Shown here in pieces: positions 63,936 to 64,000 of a stretch of 64,000 bases of DNA. The notes beneath the pieces are model-generated. The model worked only from the letters and a program-made list of their open reading frames with translations. It did no database searches and had not been told where the DNA came from. The position numbers were made by a program, and so were the translations under genes. How positions within the stretch are numbered: the stretch's first letter is position 1; each line of letters starts with the position of its first letter. Source of the DNA: Wolbachia endosymbiont (group A) of Bibio marci (GTDB lineage: Bacteria > Pseudomonadota > Alphaproteobacteria > Rickettsiales > Anaplasmataceae); assembly GCF_947251645.1 (NCBI RefSeq), contig NZ_OX366364.1, positions 310,001 through 374,000 on the forward strand. The letters are read 5' to 3'.

Positions 63936-64000
63936 TATAAAAAAACATTCTCAACTTTCTCTCCACTTTTTCTGGGTAAGGTCAGTTTAGCTATAGGCAG

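Larger units (their letters stand above)
62772..63984 (+). mobile_element. Divergent IS3-family element, copy C (decayed)
   Basis: 1,213 bp with ~33-bp inverted repeats (62772-62804, 63952-63984) sharing TGACCTTACCCAGAAAAAGT with copies A and B but otherwise clearly diverged. Both ORFs are broken. The flanks are themselves inverted (CTATAGCTAAA left, TTTAGCTATAG right), extending the symmetry beyond the element. Confidence 0.88.

Overview
The window comes from a Wolbachia endosymbiont (Alphaproteobacteria, Rickettsiales, Anaplasmataceae). The evidence is the low GC content, the Wolbachia-type ftsZ, ctrA and rnpB, single-copy housekeeping genes in short operons with few regulators, ankyrin and coiled-coil accessory proteins, decayed insertion sequences, and many copies of the palindromic Wolbachia repeat that carries a CCGCGGCGG core. 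The supergroup and host cannot be fixed from this window, and no WO prophage structural genes or cif genes are present.

Layout, left to right. 1-1009 is the C-terminal part of an M16 peptidase. 1309-2885 (minus) is a frameshifted HAD-like, proline-rich protein. Next come tgt-nuoE (minus), a Thr-rich mucin-like membrane protein (5023-7239), the RNase P RNA gene (7398-7741), and the divergent ctrA / gpsA-pgpA-GNAT-PAS block, whose shared intergenic region holds two perfect CtrA-type half-site pairs. sdhB follows, then ftsZ-EVE-ybeY (minus, overlapping genes), a small membrane protein with a clear terminator, comM (minus), and a polysaccharide deacetylase that overlaps mrdA (PBP2).

20,011-32,076 is an accessory island. 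It holds dispersed repeats, a decayed IS3-family element, an Rpn-type nuclease without its N-terminus, an ankyrin/membrane ORF joined in frame to a papain-like cysteine protease candidate across one stop codon, and two related large coiled-coil proteins with the same C-terminal module (one also has a J-domain-like HPD segment). Several of these genes are broken by one-base changes in short homopolymer tracts.

32,077-50,408 is mostly core: tldD, tRNA-Leu(CAG), two Wolbachia-type hypotheticals, hemD-xth, a coiled-coil membrane protein, polA, a SWIM-domain protein, tyrS, rsfS, an IS110 remnant, radA, ftsY, the iscU-iscA-hscB-hscA Fe-S assembly operon, and lepB. 50,409-59,761 alternates repeats and IS relics (an IS4-type relic and a second copy of the IS3 element abutting dapA) with cvpA, ribE, dapA, ssb, tRNA-Arg(CCG), and a three-gene envelope operon resembling the inner-membrane platform of type II secretion/type IV pili. 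The end carries a MITE-like insertion inside a palindromic repeat, a type I secretion ABC exporter, tsaD, and a third, divergent IS3-family copy.

Main points for follow-up: the paired large proteins and the nearby protease candidate (26-31 kb and 22.9-24.7 kb), the 223-bp MITE-like element with a self-palindromic 10-bp target duplication, the PilMNO/GspLM-like operon, an HscB without its HPD motif, and the almost identical yet transposase-dead IS3 copies.
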